Positions 30,138 through 38,168 of a stretch of DNA of 64,000 bases are shown piece after piece (position 1 is the first letter of the stretch; the number at the start of each line of letters is the position of its first letter). The notes under the pieces are model-generated. The model was not told the DNA's origin. It worked only from the letters and a program-made list of their open reading frames with translations, and searched no databases. Made by a program: the position numbers and the translations under genes. Location of the stretch: NCBI GenBank assembly GCA_963803755.1, contig CAWDNP010000007.1, positions 1 to 64,000 on the forward strand. The letters run 5' to 3'. This DNA comes from CAVUPF01 sp963803755. Its GTDB lineage: Bacteria; Actinomycetota; Thermoleophilia; Solirubrobacterales; 70-9.

Positions 30138-30712
30138 TGAGACCAGGTAGAGCAGACCAGGAAATAAAGGATCGCTACGTCGCCTTTCTCCGCGGGATCA
30201 ACCTCGGCGGTCATCGGATCAAGAACGACGAACTGCGGTTGCGCGTCGAGGAGCTCGGTTTCGGTGACGTCTCCACATTCCGCGCCAGCGGCAACGTGAT
30301 CTTCAGCGCCCAGAGGGAGAAGCCGGAGGCGATCGTCGCTCTTCTTGAGGAAGGGCTGGAGGGATCGTTCGGCTACGAGGTCCCGGTCTTCTTGCGCAGC
30401 GCGGCGGAGGTGCTGGAGATCGCGGAGTGCGTCCCGTTCGACCTGGATCTGGTCGAGGCGTCGGCCGGGAAGCTCCAGGTGACGATGTTGTTGGAGGCGC
30501 CCGCCACGAAGGCGCGTGAGCAGGTGCTTGCGATGGGCACCGACGAGGACCGACTCGCGATCTGTGGCCGCGAGCTCTACTGGTTGCCGAGCGGTGGCAT
30601 CCTCGACTCGCAGCTGGACATGAGGGCGATCGATGCCACCCTGGGCCTCGCGACCACTCGTACGAAGGGCACGATCGAACTGATCGCCGCCAAGCACTTC
30701 CCACCGTCCTAA
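30137..30712 (+). CDS. DUF1697 family protein
   Basis: 191 residues. Typical family features: YVAFLRGINLGGHRIKNDEL at the start, FRASGNVIFSA, and near the end LDSQLDMRAIDATLGLATTRTKGTIELI (residues about 155-183), the conserved C-terminal part with the TTRxxxT motif. Function of the family is not known. The only start codon compatible with the family N-terminus is ATG 30137, whose A is the last base of the tmRNA. There is therefore no room for an independent leader, and translation would need tmRNA read-through transcription or a leaderless-type start. Confidence 0.8.
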   Translation: MRPGRADQEIKDRYVAFLRGINLGGHRIKNDELRLRVEELGFGDVSTFRASGNVIFSAQREKPEAIVALLEEGLEGSFGYEVPVFLRSAAEVLEIAECVPFDLDLVEASAGKLQVTMLLEAPATKAREQVLAMGTDEDRLAICGRELYWLPSGGILDSQLDMRAIDATLGLATTRTKGTIELIAAKHFPPS

Positions 30713-30849
30713 CTGGCGTCAGTCCTGACGGCGTCAGCGTCAACGACCCCTCTCGGGGCGCCGGCTGACCTGGACGAGGCCTCGGTTCAACGGATGTGGG
30801 TGGCGCTCGGCCACCGCGCTCTCTCGACCTGAGAGTCTTGCGCGCAGGG

Positions 30850-31752
30850 CTAAAAGACGACGGTGCGGACGCCGTCGAGGAGGACACGGTCCTCGAGGTG
30901 GGCTTTGATGGCGCGGGCGAGGACGAGGCGCTCGATGTCGCGGCCGATCCGCATCAGATCATCGGTCTCGTCGCGGTGGCTGACCCGGGTCACGTCCTGG
31001 TCGATGATCGGGCCCGAGTCGAGCTCTTCGGTGACGTAGTGCGCGGTGGCGCCGATCAACTTCACGCCGCGCTCGTGGGCGCGCCGGTAGGGATCGGCGC
31101 CGACGAAAGCCGGCAAGAAGCTGTGGTGGATGTTGATCGCCGGCGCGCCCAGCCCGCGCAGGAACTCGGGGGAGAGGATCTGCATGTAGCGAGCGAGGAC
31201 GAGCAGGTCGACCCCCTTGAGCAGCTCCAGCGCCCGCTGCTCTGCTCCGCCCCTGTCGCCCCGCGCGACAGGCACGTGGTGGAAGGGGAGGCCCAGCGAG
31301 GCGACTTGGTCGGCGTGGTCGGGGTGGTTGGAGATCACCGCGACGATGTCGGCGCCCAGCTCACCGCTTCGCCAGCGCCAGAGCAGGTCTGAGAGACAGT
31401 GGTCCTCGCGCGAGACCATGATCGCCATCCGCTTGCGCTCGTCCGACTCGGCGAAGCGGTGCTCCATCTCCAACGGGCCGGCGACCTGCTCTCCGAAGCG
31501 CCTGTGCAGCGCCTCGCGCTTGCCCTCGGGCACCGAGTCAAAGACCATCCGCATGAACAGCCTTCCCTCGCCCGAGGAGTGCTGATCCGCATCGAGGATG
31601 TTGAGCCCCGCCTCGGCGAGGAAGCCGCTGACGGCGGCGATCAGGCCAGGGCGGTCTGGGCAGGCAAGCAGCAGGCGGGATGTCGAGCGCTCAGCGATCG
31701 GGCAATCATGCCCGGAAGCGCTACCTGGAGGCGGGATTTCCCGCTCATCCAT
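30850..31752 (-). CDS. purU: Formyltetrahydrofolate deformylase
   Basis: 300 residues. An N-terminal ACT domain (LLACPDRPGLIAAVSGFLAEAGLNI, residues about 27-51) precedes the formyltransferase-like catalytic domain: MVSREDHCLSDLLWRW, ISNHPDH, LARYMQILSPEFL, and the active site NIHHSFLPAFVGADPYRRA with Asn-His, followed by GATAHYVTEELDSGPII with the catalytic aspartate. It releases formate from 10-formyl-THF and balances one-carbon pools. It diverges from the methyltransferase gene, with only 17 bases between the start codons, so the 5' leaders must overlap if these starts are right. Confidence 0.94.
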   Translation of the reverse strand: MDEREIPPPGSASGHDCPIAERSTSRLLLACPDRPGLIAAVSGFLAEAGLNILDADQHSSGEGRLFMRMVFDSVPEGKREALHRRFGEQVAGPLEMEHRFAESDERKRMAIMVSREDHCLSDLLWRWRSGELGADIVAVISNHPDHADQVASLGLPFHHVPVARGDRGGAEQRALELLKGVDLLVLARYMQILSPEFLRGLGAPAINIHHSFLPAFVGADPYRRAHERGVKLIGATAHYVTEELDSGPIIDQDVTRVSHRDETDDLMRIGRDIERLVLARAIKAHLEDRVLLDGVRTVVF

Positions 31753-31769
31753 TGATTACGCTGGACCCT

Positions 31770-32813
31770 ATGCGGATTGCTGCGGCTCCAGATGGGTTGA
31801 CCGAGCGGATCGGCCTCCTGCTCAATCAGCTGCCGACCCCAATCGGCGAGGCGATGTTCGCGATGCCTGTCGCCCGCTCGCTCCAGGTCGCCCAGAGCAC
31901 CGGGATGCTCGCCGCCCTCGCGGAGGGGCCGCGCGACCCGGTCGAGCTGGCCGAACACCTCGGCCTTCGGCCCGCCGGGACCGAGCTGGTCCTCGACGTG
32001 ATCGCTTCGCTCGGGCACCTCGAACTGCGCCCCGACGGCCGCTATGAGATGACATCGCGCGCCCGCCGCTGGCTCGACCCACACTCTGACCGATATCTCG
32101 GTGACTTCCTCGCCGACACTGGCGAGTACTGGCAGTGGTGGCAGGGGCTCGAGGACCTGGTTCGCGACGGACGCCACGCCGAGCTGCACGACAAGCCCGC
32201 CGATGATCCCTACTGGCGCTCCTACATCCGCGGCCAGTACCAAATCGCCCGCCTCTCCAGCGAGGAGGTGGCGAAGGCGGTGCCGCTGGCTCGCGGCGCC
32301 CACTCCCTACTCGATGTCGCCGGCGCCCACGGCGAGTTCTCGATGGCTTTGTGCCGGCGCCATCCTGGCCTGAAGGCGACCGTGATTGACCTTCCCGGCA
32401 GCGCCCGAATCGGCCGTGAGATCGTCTCCGGGGCCGGAATGGAAGACCGGGTCCACCACGTCGAGGGCGACATGTTCGAGGCCGACTTCGGCGGCCCTCA
32501 CGATGGCGCCCTCTGCTTCAACGTCGTCCACCACCTGAGCCAGGAGCAGGCCCGAGAGCTGTTTGTCCGCGTCCGCGCCGTCCTGCGCCCCGGCGCGCCG
32601 CTTTGCGTGTTGGAGCTATACGACCGCCCCGACGGCCGCAGGCCCGACTCGGGCGCGATCCTCGGCCTCTTCTTCCACCTCACCTCGGGCGCCGACACCT
32701 ATACCACCGAGCAGGTCTCGGCCTGGCTGGCGGACTCTGGGTTCGGTGCGCCCGCGAAGGCCACGTTCCGCACTCTCCCGAGCCTGGCGATGCTCAGCGC
32801 CAAGGCCGTCTGA
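31770..32813 (+). CDS. SAM-dependent O-methyltransferase-like protein
   Basis: 347 residues from ATG 31770; a longer frame is open but overlaps purU. The N-terminal winged-helix dimerisation part (SLQVAQSTGMLAALAEGPRD, LAEHLGLRPAGTELVLDVIA) and the C-terminal Rossmann domain with LLDVAGAHGEFSMALCRRHP, VIDLPGS and FNVVHHLSQEQARELF match the plant/polyketide O-methyltransferase (class 2) family. The substrate cannot be read from the sequence. No biosynthetic cluster surrounds it. Confidence 0.75.
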   Translation: MRIAAAPDGLTERIGLLLNQLPTPIGEAMFAMPVARSLQVAQSTGMLAALAEGPRDPVELAEHLGLRPAGTELVLDVIASLGHLELRPDGRYEMTSRARRWLDPHSDRYLGDFLADTGEYWQWWQGLEDLVRDGRHAELHDKPADDPYWRSYIRGQYQIARLSSEEVAKAVPLARGAHSLLDVAGAHGEFSMALCRRHPGLKATVIDLPGSARIGREIVSGAGMEDRVHHVEGDMFEADFGGPHDGALCFNVVHHLSQEQARELFVRVRAVLRPGAPLCVLELYDRPDGRRPDSGAILGLFFHLTSGADTYTTEQVSAWLADSGFGAPAKATFRTLPSLAMLSAKAV

Positions 32814-32959
32814 GCACTGCATCCCCCTGCACGATTCGCCCCAAGGGCTCTCCAGCAAGTGGCGGTCCGCGCCTGGCTTCGTGGCGATCGTTGCTTGCGG
32901 ATGGAGCTGTGTGATGACGATCACCAAACGACGGCGCCGATCCCTCCAGGGTTCCGCGC

Positions 32960-33451
32960 TTGCTCACAAAACGCACATATATCGTTCCTGTCCTTCTCGC
33001 GGCCATTGCCTTCCCGGCCGCTGCGACTGCTGCGAGCGGCGGCGAATCAACCGCTCCCCAGATCGGCCTGACCTACGCAAAGACGGTGAACATCGAGGTG
33101 CTCCGGCGCCCGGTCGAGCAGCTCCACCAGGCAATCCGCATCGAGGTAAAAAAGCTCCGCGAAGAACACCGCGCCAAGCTGCAAGAGCAACGCCGCGAGA
33201 GCTTCGCCCACCTTCCGGGCGGCGTCAGCGTCGCCACCCTCAACGCGATCGCCGCTTGTGAGTCTGGCGGCAACCCGACCGCGGTCTCCGCAGGCGGCAC
33301 CTACCGTGGCCTTTACCAGTTCGATGACGGCACATGGGCCTCGGTCGGCGGCAAAGGAGACCCGGCGGCGGCCTCCGCTGCCGAGCAGACCTACCGCGCG
33401 GCGCTACTCTACTCGCGCTCGGGTTCCAGCCCCTGGCCCGTCTGCGGCTGA
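32960..33451 (+). CDS. Secreted Rpf/transglycosylase-like muralytic protein
   Basis: 163 residues from TTG 32960. The signal peptide (YIVPVLLAAIAFPAAATAA, residues 7-25) is followed by a helical region rich in Lys, Glu and Gln (about 45-82). The C-terminal 75 residues are a resuscitation-promoting-factor-type lysozyme fold: LNAIAACESGGNPTAVSAGG with the catalytic glutamate at about 101, YRGLYQFDDGTWASVGG, and the family ending SPWPVCG. Rpf proteins cleave peptidoglycan and stimulate exit from dormancy in actinobacteria. This is a small, single-domain member. Confidence 0.87.
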   Translation: MLTKRTYIVPVLLAAIAFPAAATAASGGESTAPQIGLTYAKTVNIEVLRRPVEQLHQAIRIEVKKLREEHRAKLQEQRRESFAHLPGGVSVATLNAIAACESGGNPTAVSAGGTYRGLYQFDDGTWASVGGKGDPAAASAAEQTYRAALLYSRSGSSPWPVCG

Positions 33452-33550
33452 ACCTATAGAGCGGGGTAGGACGTCCCTGCCCGGCGAAAGAGTTGAGCGG
33501 GAGGGCTCCCGACCCCGCCACGCCGATATGCCTGCGAGGATGAGCGCGCA

Positions 33551-34399
33551 ATGAGTGGCGAGCGCGTCCCAACCCCCGACCCACAGGGACCGAGTCGCAA
33601 ACCGCCGCGCGAGGCGATCGCCGAGGCCCACGTCCGAGCCCCGACCCGCGGCAACCGCAAGCTGGAGGGCTTCCTCGAGGCGGTCAACGAGGACGAGCAG
33701 GTGCGGACCTGGTGGTACATGTCGCAGGTCCACGCCGAGCGGCTGGGGATGTCAGACCACTCTTGGGTCCACATGCAGATCGTCCTCAACATCGCCCTGC
33801 GCCTGCTGCGGCTGCTCGTCAAAGCCGGGGTGGCGCCGGCGGTCGTCGCCGACCACGGGATGAGCGCGCGGGACGCCGAGGTGGTGGTCGCCGGCGGCGC
33901 CCTGCTGCACGACGTCGGCATGTCGATCCACCGCTCCGAGCACGAGGCCTACAGCCTCTTCCTTGCCAGCGGTGCCCTCGACCGCCTGCTTGCCGGTTCT
34001 TATAAGGAGCCGCAGCGCACGATCGTCGCCTCGGAGATTCTCCACGCGATCATCGGCCACCGCCGCCGCGGCGAGCCCTACACGGTGGAGGCGGGGGTGG
34101 TCCGGGTCGCCGACGCACTCGACATGGCCCAGGGCCGCACCCGCATCCCGATCGAGGCCGGGCAGGAGGGAATCCACTCGATCTCTGCCGCCGCGGTCGA
34201 TGAGGTGAGGATCGAGGCCGGGGAGGAGCGGCCGGTGCGGATCGAGATCGAGCTCAACAACTCCGCCGGGATCTTCCAGGTCGACGACCTGCTGGCGACG
34301 AAGATCCGCGACACCCCGCTGGAGGGCCGGGTCGAGGTTGTGGCGAAGATCGAGGGGGAGAGCGAGAAGCGTCTGCTGAGCGGGTTCCGGCTGTCCTAG
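33551..34399 (+). CDS. HD-domain phosphohydrolase
   Basis: 282 residues. The HD core is SDHSWVHMQIVLNIALRLL (first histidine), ALLHDVGMSIHRSEHE (the HD pair, about residues 122-123), ILHAIIGHRRRGEPY and VRVADALDMAQGR with the last aspartate. Family members hydrolyse phosphoesters, often nucleotides. The C-terminal 80 residues are probably a ligand-binding or oligomerisation part. It begins the phosphate-related block, but no direct link to phosphate is visible. Its 3' end overlaps the convergent small membrane protein gene by 4 bases. Confidence 0.8.
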   Translation: MSGERVPTPDPQGPSRKPPREAIAEAHVRAPTRGNRKLEGFLEAVNEDEQVRTWWYMSQVHAERLGMSDHSWVHMQIVLNIALRLLRLLVKAGVAPAVVADHGMSARDAEVVVAGGALLHDVGMSIHRSEHEAYSLFLASGALDRLLAGSYKEPQRTIVASEILHAIIGHRRRGEPYTVEAGVVRVADALDMAQGRTRIPIEAGQEGIHSISAAAVDEVRIEAGEERPVRIEIELNNSAGIFQVDDLLATKIRDTPLEGRVEVVAKIEGESEKRLLSGFRLS

Positions 34400-34635
34400 C
34401 CGTACCGTTCGAGGTCGTAGCGCCGTCGTTCCTTGCGCTTCTCCAGCTTTCCCTGGATCAGCGACATCACGATCACCAAGACGGCGAAGAAGATGATCAC
34501 GCCGAAGCAGAAGAAGGTCACCGTTTTGTCGGTGATCGGCCCGGCCAGGCCGACCCCGTTGTCGGCGAGGGCCGCTGGCGCGGCGAGGAGCAGCATCGAC
34601 CAGATGGCGAGGAAGAGTGCGGCTGCGCGCTTCAC
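34396..34635 (-). CDS. Small membrane protein (79 aa) with signal peptide, downstream of a PHO-type box
   Basis: GTG start at 34635. Hydrophobic N-terminus AAALFLAIWSMLLLAAPAALA with a signal-peptidase-like ALA-D junction, a short outside segment, one TM helix (TFFCFGVIIFFAVLVIVMSLI, about residues 40-60) and a strongly basic cytoplasmic tail (KLEKRKERRRYDLERYG). Not recognised. Two TTCACA repeats at 11-bp pitch in its own orientation lie 61 bases upstream, followed 8 bases later by TAATTG, a possible -10. It may therefore be phosphate-controlled (inference). Confidence 0.65.
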   Translation of the reverse strand: MKRAAALFLAIWSMLLLAAPAALADNGVGLAGPITDKTVTFFCFGVIIFFAVLVIVMSLIQGKLEKRKERRRYDLERYG

Positions 34636-34695
34636 GGGCGGCAATCTAGCGCAAGCGACCGTCGCACCGGCAGCTTTCCCGCAATTAGGAGGCTT

Positions 34696-34717
34696 CCGGC
34701 TGTGAAAATCCTGTGAA
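34696..34717 (-). promoter_or_regulatory. PHO-box-like repeat pair upstream of the 79-aa membrane protein
   Basis: On the minus strand: TTCACAGGATT TTCACAGCCGG, two units at 11-bp spacing. The orientation points to the gene starting at 34635. The response regulator gene starts 103 bases away in the other direction and could share the site. Confidence 0.6.
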
Positions 34718-34819
34718 CGCTGGGGATTTTGGCAAGCGGCCGTCGCCGCCGATGCATACAATCGAGTCGTTCTCGGAAGCAGACGAACGCGCTGCCCGTC
34801 CCGAATCGGCGTCGCCAAC

Positions 34820-35602
34820 TTGAACCCACAGCAGACCATCAGGCTCGCGGTCATCGACACCGACAGCGGCTTTGTGACCGTGCTGGCGAAACGCACCGAG
34901 GTCGCTGGCTGGCAGCTGCGCCAGGTGGCCAGCGCCGTCCCGCCCGAGGAGCTGGTGGCGATGAAGCTGAATGCCCTCCTGCTCGACCCCGCCGTTCTGG
35001 GGGAGGACGGCTGGGGATACCTTGAGCGAGTCTGCGGGATGCTCCCCGACCTCGGCGTGGTCGTCTGCACCGGCCGCTCCACCGTGGCCCAGCGGGTGCG
35101 GGGCCTGCGCCTCGGGGTCGATGACTGGATAACCAAGCCCTGCCACCCCGAGGAGGCGATGGCCCGGGTCGAGGCGGTCTCGCGCCGCCGCCGCAGCCAC
35201 TCAAGCGCCGAGGCCGGCCCGCTTATCGCCGGTGAGCTGGAGATCCGCGCCGACCAGTTCCAGGCCTTCGTCAGCGATGGCAGCCTCGACCTAACCCGCC
35301 GCGAGTTCGAGCTGCTGCACCTGCTCGCCGAGGCGAAGGGCCAGGTGCTGGAGCGCGAGACGATCTATCAGCGGGTGTGGGGGTACGCGATGGCCCACGG
35401 CGACCGCTCGGTCGATGTCTTCGTCCGCAAGCTGCGCCAGAAGCTGGAGAAGCGCTCGCCGGGGTGGAGCTACATCCACACCCACTTCGGGGTCGGCTAC
35501 CGCTTTGACCCCGAGCCGGTGCCCGGCATCGCCGGCGAGGCCTTGGCGGAGGCGCTTGCCGCTGAGCGCTCGCCCCAGCCAGAGCGGGTCCCCGCCTCCT
35601 GA
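34820..35602 (+). CDS. OmpR/PhoB-family response regulator
   Basis: 260 residues from TTG 34820. The receiver domain is complete: acidic pair D13 and D15 in AVIDTDSG, phosphoacceptor D56 in ALLLDPAV, T84 in VVCTGRS and K106 in WITKPCHP. The C-terminal winged helix (residues about 135-230) has SLDLTRREFELLHLLAEAKG, the recognition helix HGDRSVDVFVRKLRQKL and the wing HTHFGVGYRF. No histidine kinase is in the window. Its position upstream of pstSCAB-phoU and the PHO-type boxes around it suggest it is the PhoB/PhoP equivalent (inference). Confidence 0.88.
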   Translation: MNPQQTIRLAVIDTDSGFVTVLAKRTEVAGWQLRQVASAVPPEELVAMKLNALLLDPAVLGEDGWGYLERVCGMLPDLGVVVCTGRSTVAQRVRGLRLGVDDWITKPCHPEEAMARVEAVSRRRRSHSSAEAGPLIAGELEIRADQFQAFVSDGSLDLTRREFELLHLLAEAKGQVLERETIYQRVWGYAMAHGDRSVDVFVRKLRQKLEKRSPGWSYIHTHFGVGYRFDPEPVPGIAGEALAEALAAERSPQPERVPAS

Positions 35603-35606
35603 GCCC

Positions 35607-35639
35607 TTCACAATTCCTTCACAGTTGCTTCACGCCGGA
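35607..35639 (+). promoter_or_regulatory. PHO-box-like triple 11-bp repeat
   Basis: Three direct repeats at exact 11-bp pitch: TTCACAATTCC (35607), TTCACAGTTGC (35618) and TTCACGCCGGA (35629). They start 5 bases after the response-regulator stop and lie 41 bases before the receiver-less regulator start. TAACGG at 35641 could serve as a -10 element. Confidence 0.7.
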
Positions 35640-35679
35640 GTAACGGCGTCAGGTCTGAGCCCCGCCATGCTTGGGAGGC

Positions 35680-36009
35680 ATGGCGGGCGACAACGGGAGC
35701 TCAGATCGGCAGTTGGCGGAGCGGCTGGAAATCCGCCCCGACGAGCACGCCGCGCTTGTCGATGGGCGCCCGCTCAGCCTGACGATGCGCGAGCTTCAGC
35801 TGCTGACCACCCTGGCCGCCCACCCGCAGCGGATCATGACCAGGGAGGAGCTCTACGCCGAGGTTTGGGGTCGCCATCCCCGCCACGCCGATCGCTCGGT
35901 CGACGTCTACGTCAGCCGCCTGCGCTCCAAGCTCGGCGAGGCGCTGCCGGACCTGCGCCTGATCCACACCCATAACGGGATCGGCTACCGCTTCTCCCCG
36001 GACGGCTGA
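35680..36009 (+). CDS. Receiver-less winged-helix DNA-binding protein (OmpR/PhoB effector domain alone)
   Basis: 109 residues from ATG 35680 (TTG 35671 possible). The whole protein is one trans_reg_C winged helix: LEIRPDEHAALVDGRPLSLT, MRELQLLTTLAAHPQRIMTR, EELYAEVWG, recognition helix HADRSVDVYVSRLRSKL and wing HTHNGIGYRFSPDG. It is closely similar to the DNA-binding half of the regulator encoded just upstream, especially in the recognition helix, but has no phosphorylation domain. It may bind the same repeats independently of phosphorylation. It stands between two PHO-type boxes and directly before pstS. Confidence 0.82.
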   Translation: MAGDNGSSDRQLAERLEIRPDEHAALVDGRPLSLTMRELQLLTTLAAHPQRIMTREELYAEVWGRHPRHADRSVDVYVSRLRSKLGEALPDLRLIHTHNGIGYRFSPDG

Positions 36010-36040
36010 TGCGCCCTCACGGCGCTCCCTATCCGGCACT

Positions 36041-36062
36041 TTTACATCTTCTTCACATTCTC
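36041..36062 (+). promoter_or_regulatory. PHO-box-like repeat pair upstream of pstS
   Basis: TTTACATCTTC (36041) and TTCACATTCTC (36052) at 11-bp pitch, followed 10 bases later by GATAAC (36073), a possible -10. The geometry resembles a PhoB-activated promoter in which the box replaces the -35 element. The pstS start is 78 bases downstream. Confidence 0.7.
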
Positions 36063-36140
36063 GATACAGCGAGATAACAAGCTGTCCGAAGGTCCCTGAG
36101 AGCGTGGCCGGCAGATGGCCATCAACGTAAGGAGATTTGC

Positions 36141-37181
36141 GTGACCAAGAGACTTCTCAGCGTCGGCGTGGCACTGGCGCTCACGATCGGGGTTGCCGCC
36201 TGCGGCAGCTCGTCCTCAAGCAGCAGCACCAGCTCGTCCAACGCGCCCCTGGTCGGCGCCGGCAGCACCCTAGTGGCCCCGCTGATGTCGAAGTGGCAAT
36301 CCGACTACGCGAGCAAAACCAAAAAAACGGTCACCTACGGCGCGATCGGCAGCGGCGGCGGGATCTCCCAGATCACCTCTCGCACCGTCGACTTCGGCGC
36401 TTCCGATGCGCCGCTGACGCCCGAACAGTTCAAGGAAGCAAACGGTGTCGAGCAGATCCCCTGGGCGCTGAGTGGCACCGTTCCCGCCTACAACGTCAGC
36501 GGCGCGCCGAAGGACCTGAAGCTGAGCGGCACGGTTCTGGCCGACATCTACCTCGGCAAGATCACCACCTGGGACGATCCGGCGATCGCCAAGCTCAACC
36601 CGGGCGCCAGCCTGCCGAGCACGAAGATCACACCCGTCTACCGAAGCGACGGCAGCGGCGACACCTACGCGTTCACCAACTACCTCTCGACAATCGACCC
36701 CGAATTCAAGTCAAAGATCGGCACCTCGACGACGGTCAAGTTCCCGGTTGGCGTCGGCGCCGAAAAGAATGACGGCGTCTCAGCCGCGATCTCCCAGACC
36801 AACGGGGCGATCGGCTACGTCGGTCTCGCCTACGCGCTCTCCAGCAAACTCAGCATGCCGCTGGTCGAAAACTCGGCCGGGAACTTCCCTACGCCGGGCG
36901 TGAAGAGCGTCGAAGCTGCCGCCAGCGCGGTCGGCAAGATCGGCCCGAACAACGAAATCTCGCTCGCGAGCCTGCCGGCCTCGGCCAAGGACGCGTACCC
37001 AATCTCGACCTACACCTACGTGATCGTGCCGCTTAAGTCCTCAAAGGCGGAAGCGCTGACGAAGTTCATCACCTACGCGATCGGCCCGGGCCAGAAGTTC
37101 GGCCCCGAACTCGACTTCGCGCCGCTGCCGGCGCAGGTCGTCGCCGCCGACAAGAAGGCGCTCGCCAAGATCGGCAGCTAG
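36141..37181 (+). CDS. pstS: Phosphate ABC transporter, substrate-binding lipoprotein PstS
   Basis: 346 residues, GTG 36141 with the ribosome-binding site AAGGAG. A lipoprotein signal (LALTIGVAACGSS) places the lipidated cysteine at about residue 21, followed by a serine-rich linker. The binding protein core has LVGAGSTLVAPLMSKW, YGAIGSGGGISQI, VDFGASDAPL (phosphate contacts), YRSDGSGDTYAFTNYL and GAIGYVGLAYA, all standard for PstS. It captures extracellular phosphate for PstCAB. pstC starts at the very next base after its stop. Confidence 0.96.
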   Translation: MTKRLLSVGVALALTIGVAACGSSSSSSSTSSSNAPLVGAGSTLVAPLMSKWQSDYASKTKKTVTYGAIGSGGGISQITSRTVDFGASDAPLTPEQFKEANGVEQIPWALSGTVPAYNVSGAPKDLKLSGTVLADIYLGKITTWDDPAIAKLNPGASLPSTKITPVYRSDGSGDTYAFTNYLSTIDPEFKSKIGTSTTVKFPVGVGAEKNDGVSAAISQTNGAIGYVGLAYALSSKLSMPLVENSAGNFPTPGVKSVEAAASAVGKIGPNNEISLASLPASAKDAYPISTYTYVIVPLKSSKAEALTKFITYAIGPGQKFGPELDFAPLPAQVVAADKKALAKIGS

Positions 37182-38168
37182 GTGGAGGCCGGAGCCCTCA
37201 GCACTCCGGCGCTGCGGGCTCGGCGCAACCTCAAAGACCGCATTGGCGATCCGCTGCTGAGAGGCCTCTCCGGCCTCGCAGCAGCGGTCGCCGTCATCCT
37301 GATCGGGGGGATCGTCTACGAGGCGATCCACCTCGCCGGGCCGGCGATCTCGAAGTTCGGCATCGGCTTCGTCACCACCAACGACTGGAACCCGGTCAGC
37401 GAACGCTTCGGCGCCGCTCCATTCCTCTACGGGACGGCCGTGACCTCGGCGATCGCGCTGCTCTTCGCGGCGCCGCTCTCGATCGCGATCTCCATCTACC
37501 TGACCGAGCTGGCGCCGAAGCGCCTGCGACGGCCGGTGGCGACGCTGGTCGACATGCTTGCTGCCATCCCCAGCGTCATCCTCGGGCTCTGGGGGATCCT
37601 CGTCCTCGGGCCATTCATGCACGACACGATCGAGCCGGCACTGAAGAGCGTGCTCGGCTTCCTGCCGATCTTCGACGGCGAACCGTCGGCCTTCGGCTAC
37701 CTGACCGCGGCGCTGATCCTCACGATCATGACCACGCCGATCATCACCAGCGTCACCCGCGAGGTCTTCGAAACGGTACCCGGCGATCTCAAGGAGGGCT
37801 CCTACGCACTCGGCGCGACCCGCTGGGAGATGGTCCGCCAGGTCGTGCTCCCCTACTCGCGTGCCGGCGTCGTCGGCGCGGTCATCCTCGGCCTCGGCCG
37901 CGCGATCGGTGAGGCGATCGCGGTCGCGCAGGTGATCGGCGGCGCCACCGGGATCAACATCTCCCTCTTTCACACCGGTGGGACGCTCGCGGCGCAGATC
38001 GCGGCCCAGTTCCAAAACAGCGCCGGGCTCCAGAAAGCCTCGCTCGCCTATCTCGGAGTGATCCTGCTGGTCTTCGCGGTCATCGTCAACGTGATCGCCC
38101 GGCTGATCGTCCAGCGGGGCACGCTGAAGGACACAGGGGTGACGCTCACCGAGGCGGAGGCGCTGTGA
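37182..38168 (+). CDS. pstC: Phosphate ABC transporter permease PstC
   Basis: 328 residues from GTG 37182, immediately adjacent to the pstS stop. About six TM helices: the first is LSGLAAAVAVILIGGIVYEAI, and others are TSAIALLFAAPLSIAISIYL, IPSVILGLWGILVLGPF and YLTAALILTIMTTPIITSV. The cytoplasmic EAA loop reads EGSYALGATRWEMVRQVVLPYSRAG, which contacts PstB. It ends four bases past the pstA start. Confidence 0.95.
   Translation: MEAGALSTPALRARRNLKDRIGDPLLRGLSGLAAAVAVILIGGIVYEAIHLAGPAISKFGIGFVTTNDWNPVSERFGAAPFLYGTAVTSAIALLFAAPLSIAISIYLTELAPKRLRRPVATLVDMLAAIPSVILGLWGILVLGPFMHDTIEPALKSVLGFLPIFDGEPSAFGYLTAALILTIMTTPIITSVTREVFETVPGDLKEGSYALGATRWEMVRQVVLPYSRAGVVGAVILGLGRAIGEAIAVAQVIGGATGINISLFHTGGTLAAQIAAQFQNSAGLQKASLAYLGVILLVFAVIVNVIARLIVQRGTLKDTGVTLTEAEAL

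Noticed and set aside
30717..30730. CGTCAG-TC-CTGACG palindrome after the DUF1697 gene as a terminator
   Set aside because: A two-base loop cannot form a stable hairpin and there is no T tract; could be chance or a protein site.
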